From positions 434,001 to 498,000 of the forward strand of contig CAXXNS010000010.1 of NCBI GenBank assembly GCA_963666895.2: DNA of 64,000 nt, written 5' to 3'. This stretch comes from G963666895 sp963666895 (GTDB lineage Bacteria > Desulfobacterota > Desulfovibrionia > Desulfovibrionales > Desulfovibrionaceae). Position 1 is the stretch's first letter. Each line of letters opens with the position of its first letter. A program made the translations under genes and the position numbers. A model generated the notes under the pieces. It made no database searches. It saw only the letters and a program-made list of their open reading frames with translations, and was not told where the DNA came from. Shown here piece by piece: positions 61,404 through 64,000 of the stretch.

Positions 61404-62165
61404 ATGGATCTTGCAACCATCATCGGCATCGTCCTCTCCTTCGGATTGGTGATCTCGGCCATTCTTACCGGGTCGAGCCTGATGGTGTTCGTGTCCATCC
61501 CTTCGGTGTTCATCGTCATCGGCGGCACCATCGGGGCCAGTCTGGTGAACTTTCCCCTGGGCCACGTACTCGGGGTCGTCGGGGTGCTCAAGAAGACCAT
61601 CTTTTCCAGCACCGAGGCCCCGGGCGAGATCATCGTCCGCTTCATGGACTACGCCAACCGCGCCCGCCGCGAGGGCATCCTGTCCCTGGAGCCGGTGATC
61701 AAGGAGATCGACGACGACTACATGCGCAAGGGGCTGCAGCTGACCGTGGACGGCCTGGAGCCCCAGACCATCCAGGAGATTCTGGAGACCGAGGTCTCCT
61801 ACCTGGAGGAGCGCCATGCCACGGGCGCCGAGGTGGTGGCGGTCATGGGCACCCTGGCTCCGGCCATGGGCATGATCGGCACGGTCATCGGCCTGGTGCA
61901 GATGCTCCAGACCATGGACGACCCGTCCACCATCGGCCCGGCCATGGCCGTGGCCCTGCTGACCACCCTGTACGGCGCCCTGTTGGCCAACCTGGTGTTC
62001 AACCCCATGTCCGGCAAGCTCAAGACCCGGAGCAAGCAGGAGGTTCTCATCCGGGAGATGATCATGGAAGGCATCCTGGCCATCTCCAAGGGCGAGAACC
62101 CGCGCATCATCGAGGAAAAGCTCAATTCCTACCTGCCGCCCAAGGACCGCAGGGTCCAGGACTAG
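61404..62165 (+). CDS. motA: Flagellar stator protein MotA/PomA
   Basis: A protein of 253 residues with four helices. Features are the N-terminal LATIIGIVLSFGLVISAIL, the cytoplasmic domain with REGILSLEP, and helices 3 and 4 in VMGTLAPAMGMIGTVIGLV and ALLTTLYGALLANLVFNPMS. The length and the short cytoplasmic loop are closer to PomA (sodium-driven) than to E. coli MotA; the ion is not certain. It is followed by two motB-like genes and fliL. Confidence 0.95.
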   Translation: MDLATIIGIVLSFGLVISAILTGSSLMVFVSIPSVFIVIGGTIGASLVNFPLGHVLGVVGVLKKTIFSSTEAPGEIIVRFMDYANRARREGILSLEPVIKEIDDDYMRKGLQLTVDGLEPQTIQEILETEVSYLEERHATGAEVVAVMGTLAPAMGMIGTVIGLVQMLQTMDDPSTIGPAMAVALLTTLYGALLANLVFNPMSGKLKTRSKQEVLIREMIMEGILAISKGENPRIIEEKLNSYLPPKDRRVQD

Positions 62166-62189
62166 GTCCGCGGCCGAAGGGAGGAGCCC

Positions 62190-63058
62190 TTGGGCAAGAA
62201 GAAGCGCAAGCACGAATGTGAGGAGATGCCTCCCTGGATGATCACGTTCTCGGACGTGATGACCCTGATGCTGACCTTTTTCGTGCTCCTGGTGTCCATG
62301 TCCAAGATCGACGAGCGCCGCAAGCTGGTGGTGCTGGGCTCCATCATCGGCGCCTTCGGCCTGGACTACAGCTACGATCCAATGGCCACCCGCGACACCA
62401 AGCGCACCGTGGAGCCCGGCGTGTTCCAGGACATTTCGGACCTCATGCCGCTCAAGGCCATGCTCTGGGAGAACATCGCGAACGATCTGCGCTTCGAGTC
62501 CAGCCGGTTCGTCCAGACCCTGTCTATCCCGTCCGAAGTGCTGTTCGAGCCCGGGTCCACCGTGCTCTCGGCCCAGGGGCCGGGACCTGCTGGACCGCAT
62601 GATGCCCGTGCTCACCGAGGTGGACTATCCCTTGCTGGTGGCCGGGCACACGGCCGCCCTGCGCGACGAGCTGGGCGAGGACTACAGGGCCGGGGACCTG
62701 GACGTGGTGCCCGACCTGACCTGGAAAATTTCCCTGGACCGCGCCCTGGCCGTGTACCAGTACCTGGTCCAGGGCGGGGTCAGCCCGGACAACCTGCGGC
62801 TGGAGGCCTTTGGCCAGTTCAGCCCGCACTACAACAACTCCAAGCGCAAGGAGCGGCTGCGCAACCGCCGGGTGGACATCGTGCTGGACAAGCGCGCCCA
62901 GCGCTTTGCCCAGCGCATCGACGCCGAGTTGGGTCCGGCCCGGGTGGGCGACGACACCTACGAGGTGGACGGGTTCGTCTTCGAGCTGGACCAGAACCAG
63001 ACCGGGGAACAGATTCCGGAACCAGGCTCCGGAACAAACTCCGGCGCAGGCGCCCTAG
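62190..63058 (+). CDS. motB: MotB-like stator protein 1 (two apparent frameshifts)
   Basis: About 289 residues once repaired, from a TTG start. The single helix with the ion-binding Asp is MITFSDVMTLMLTFFVLLVS, and the OmpA-like peptidoglycan-binding domain continues with LLVAGHTAALRDEL and ERLRNRRVDIVL. The frame breaks at about 62577 (an extra G in CAGGGGCCGG, where AQGRDLLDRMMPV should run on). It breaks again at about 63028, where removing one A gives a Pro-rich end PEPAPEQTPAQAP and a TAG at 63056. Both look like base-calling errors. Confidence 0.85.
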
Positions 63059-63067
63059 GAACCGGCC

Positions 63068-63796
63068 ATGGCCAAGAAGAAAAGGGAAAATTGCCCTCCC
63101 CTGGCCCTGTGGCTGGTCACGTTCTCGGACCTGGTCACCCTGCTGCTGACCTTTTTCGTGCTCCTGCTGACCATGTCCTCCATGGATCCAGTCCTTCCTG
63201 ACCCAGGTGACGGTGACGCCACAGGACCTGGGGCCCCTGGACGCCAAGGGCGTCGGGCAAGGTCTCGGCCGACGTCATGCTGGTCATGGAATACATCGAG
63301 CGGCCCTGGGAGATCATGGAGAAGCAGAGCCGCATCAAGGACCTGCTCTTCCCCGATGACGAGCTGCCCCAGGACATCTCCCGGTCCACCCTGGAGGAGA
63401 ACCTGTCCATCATCGCCAAGGACGACGGCGTGGCCCTGGTGCTCACGGACAAGCTCCTGTTCCCGCGCGGCCAGGTCGAGCTGGACGAGGCGGCCCGCAC
63501 CCTGCTGGCCCGGTCATGGCCGAGCTGCTCTGGGCCATGGACGAGCGGGGTGAACATCGCCGGATACGCCGACGGCGAGGAAGAGGATCCCTACACCCTT
63601 TCCGGCGACCGGGCCCTGGCCGTGCTGGCCTTTTTGGTGGAGCAGGACCTGCCCGAACAAGTGGTTCTCCATTTCGGCCTACGGGGCCGAGCAGCCCCGG
63701 GCCGACGACACGACCGAGGCCGAGGGCCGGGCCCTGAACCGGCGGGTGGAAATTCTCATCGAGTCCCATCGGCCCTTGAGCGGCTATCCATCCTGA
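63068..63796 (+). CDS. MotB-like stator protein 2 (about five apparent indels)
   Basis: About 242 residues once repaired. The membrane helix is LWLVTFSDLVTLLLTFFVLL, with the conserved Asp. Reading across frames gives MSSMDQSFLTQVTV, then GVGKVSADVMLVMEYIERPW, VALVLTDKLLFPRGQVELDE, LLWAMDERVNIAGYADGEE and EAEGRALNRRVEILIESHRP, an OmpA-type domain. Indels are near 63186 (+C), 63261 (+G), 63510 (-C), 63547 (+G) and 63664 (+G). The stop would be the TGA at 63794. A second MotB beside the first is not unusual in this group. Confidence 0.75.
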
Positions 63797-63882
63797 TGGA
63801 AAACCCCGCCCTGGAAAACAAGTGCCTTTGCATGTAAGTAAACAACAGACCCGAACGCGACCAACAACCGAGGGTGACAGCC

Positions 63883-64000
63883 GTGGCTGACGAAATCGAA
63901 GAACAACAAGTAGACGAGCCCAAAAAGAAAAAGGCGGCAAGCTCAAATGGATCATCATTCTGGTGGTCCTTCTGGCGCATCGGCGGGGCCGGCCTTCTTT
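63883..64000 (+). CDS. fliL: FliL-like flagellar basal-body protein, cut by the window edge
   Basis: The frame starts at a GTG behind GAGGGTG and gives VADEIEEQQVDEPKKKK. After one missing G near 63930 it would continue GGKLKWIIILVVLL, the start of a membrane helix. FliL attaches to the stator ring, and its place after two motB genes fits. Only the first 118 bases are in view. Confidence 0.6.
   Translation, partial: MADEIEEQQVDEPKKKKAASSNGSSFWWSFWRIGGAGLL

Overview
This is a 64 kb, GC-rich chromosomal window from a Gram-negative anaerobe, most likely a deltaproteobacterium of the Desulfovibrionales (Desulfovibrio/Pseudodesulfovibrio type). The inference rests on gene content: a B12-dependent (class II) ribonucleotide reductase, a DUF39 'homocysteine biosynthesis' protein, a def-fmt-DUF116-rsmB cluster, long-form HisG, PomA-type MotA followed by two MotB-like genes, and a divergent DnaA. 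I could not run a database search, so the genus is inferred.

Layout. 1-7.1 kb: SPOR-domain protein (cut by the window edge), argS, then a plus-strand pyrimidine cluster (amidohydrolase, pyrB, pyrC, a CCA-transferase-like HD protein). 7.2-10 kb: hisG-hisI and nhaA. 10-17.8 kb: rlmN, an EamA exporter coupled to a very small membrane protein, a sigma-54 promoter that runs into a strong terminator (candidate small RNA) ahead of a four-helix membrane protein, a PocR-domain protein, a PhoR/PhoB-like two-component pair and a dispersed palindromic repeat. 18-25.3 kb: ilvD, ftsEX, a two-gene block bounded by perfect 36-bp direct repeats, a secreted protein and a LysE exporter. 25.3-31.2 kb: an AT-rich MNT-type nucleotidyltransferase, nrdJ, two secreted or membrane proteins, and a MerR-methyltransferase fusion with an SRPBCC partner.

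31.4-42.5 kb: an aminotransferase with a frameshift, a TPR lipoprotein, then the replication block gyrA-gyrB-dnaN-dnaA on the minus strand with DnaA-box-like 9-mers on both sides of dnaA (probable oriC area, no recF), and DUF39. 42.6-49.3 kb: translation genes hisS, aspS, def, fmt, DUF116, rsmB. 50.4-54.9 kb: a four-gene operon made of two [XRE-cupin regulator + CoA ligase] pairs. 55-56.9 kb: a low-GC island of four minus-strand genes arranged as two [repeat-motif protein + small multi-pass membrane protein] pairs. This is the best candidate for an undescribed system: it looks like a toxin gene with its immunity gene followed by an orphan toxin cassette with its own. 57-64 kb: era, topA, a YggS-type PLP protein, and motA, motB, motB, fliL.

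Sequence quality: I see about eleven single- or double-base indels, all inside genes whose protein is otherwise well preserved (aminotransferase, gyrA twice, motB1 twice, motB2 about five, fliL). Most lie in or next to homopolymers and they cluster in the last 1.5 kb. They are more likely consensus errors than real pseudogenes. I saw no rRNA, tRNA, CRISPR array or insertion sequence.
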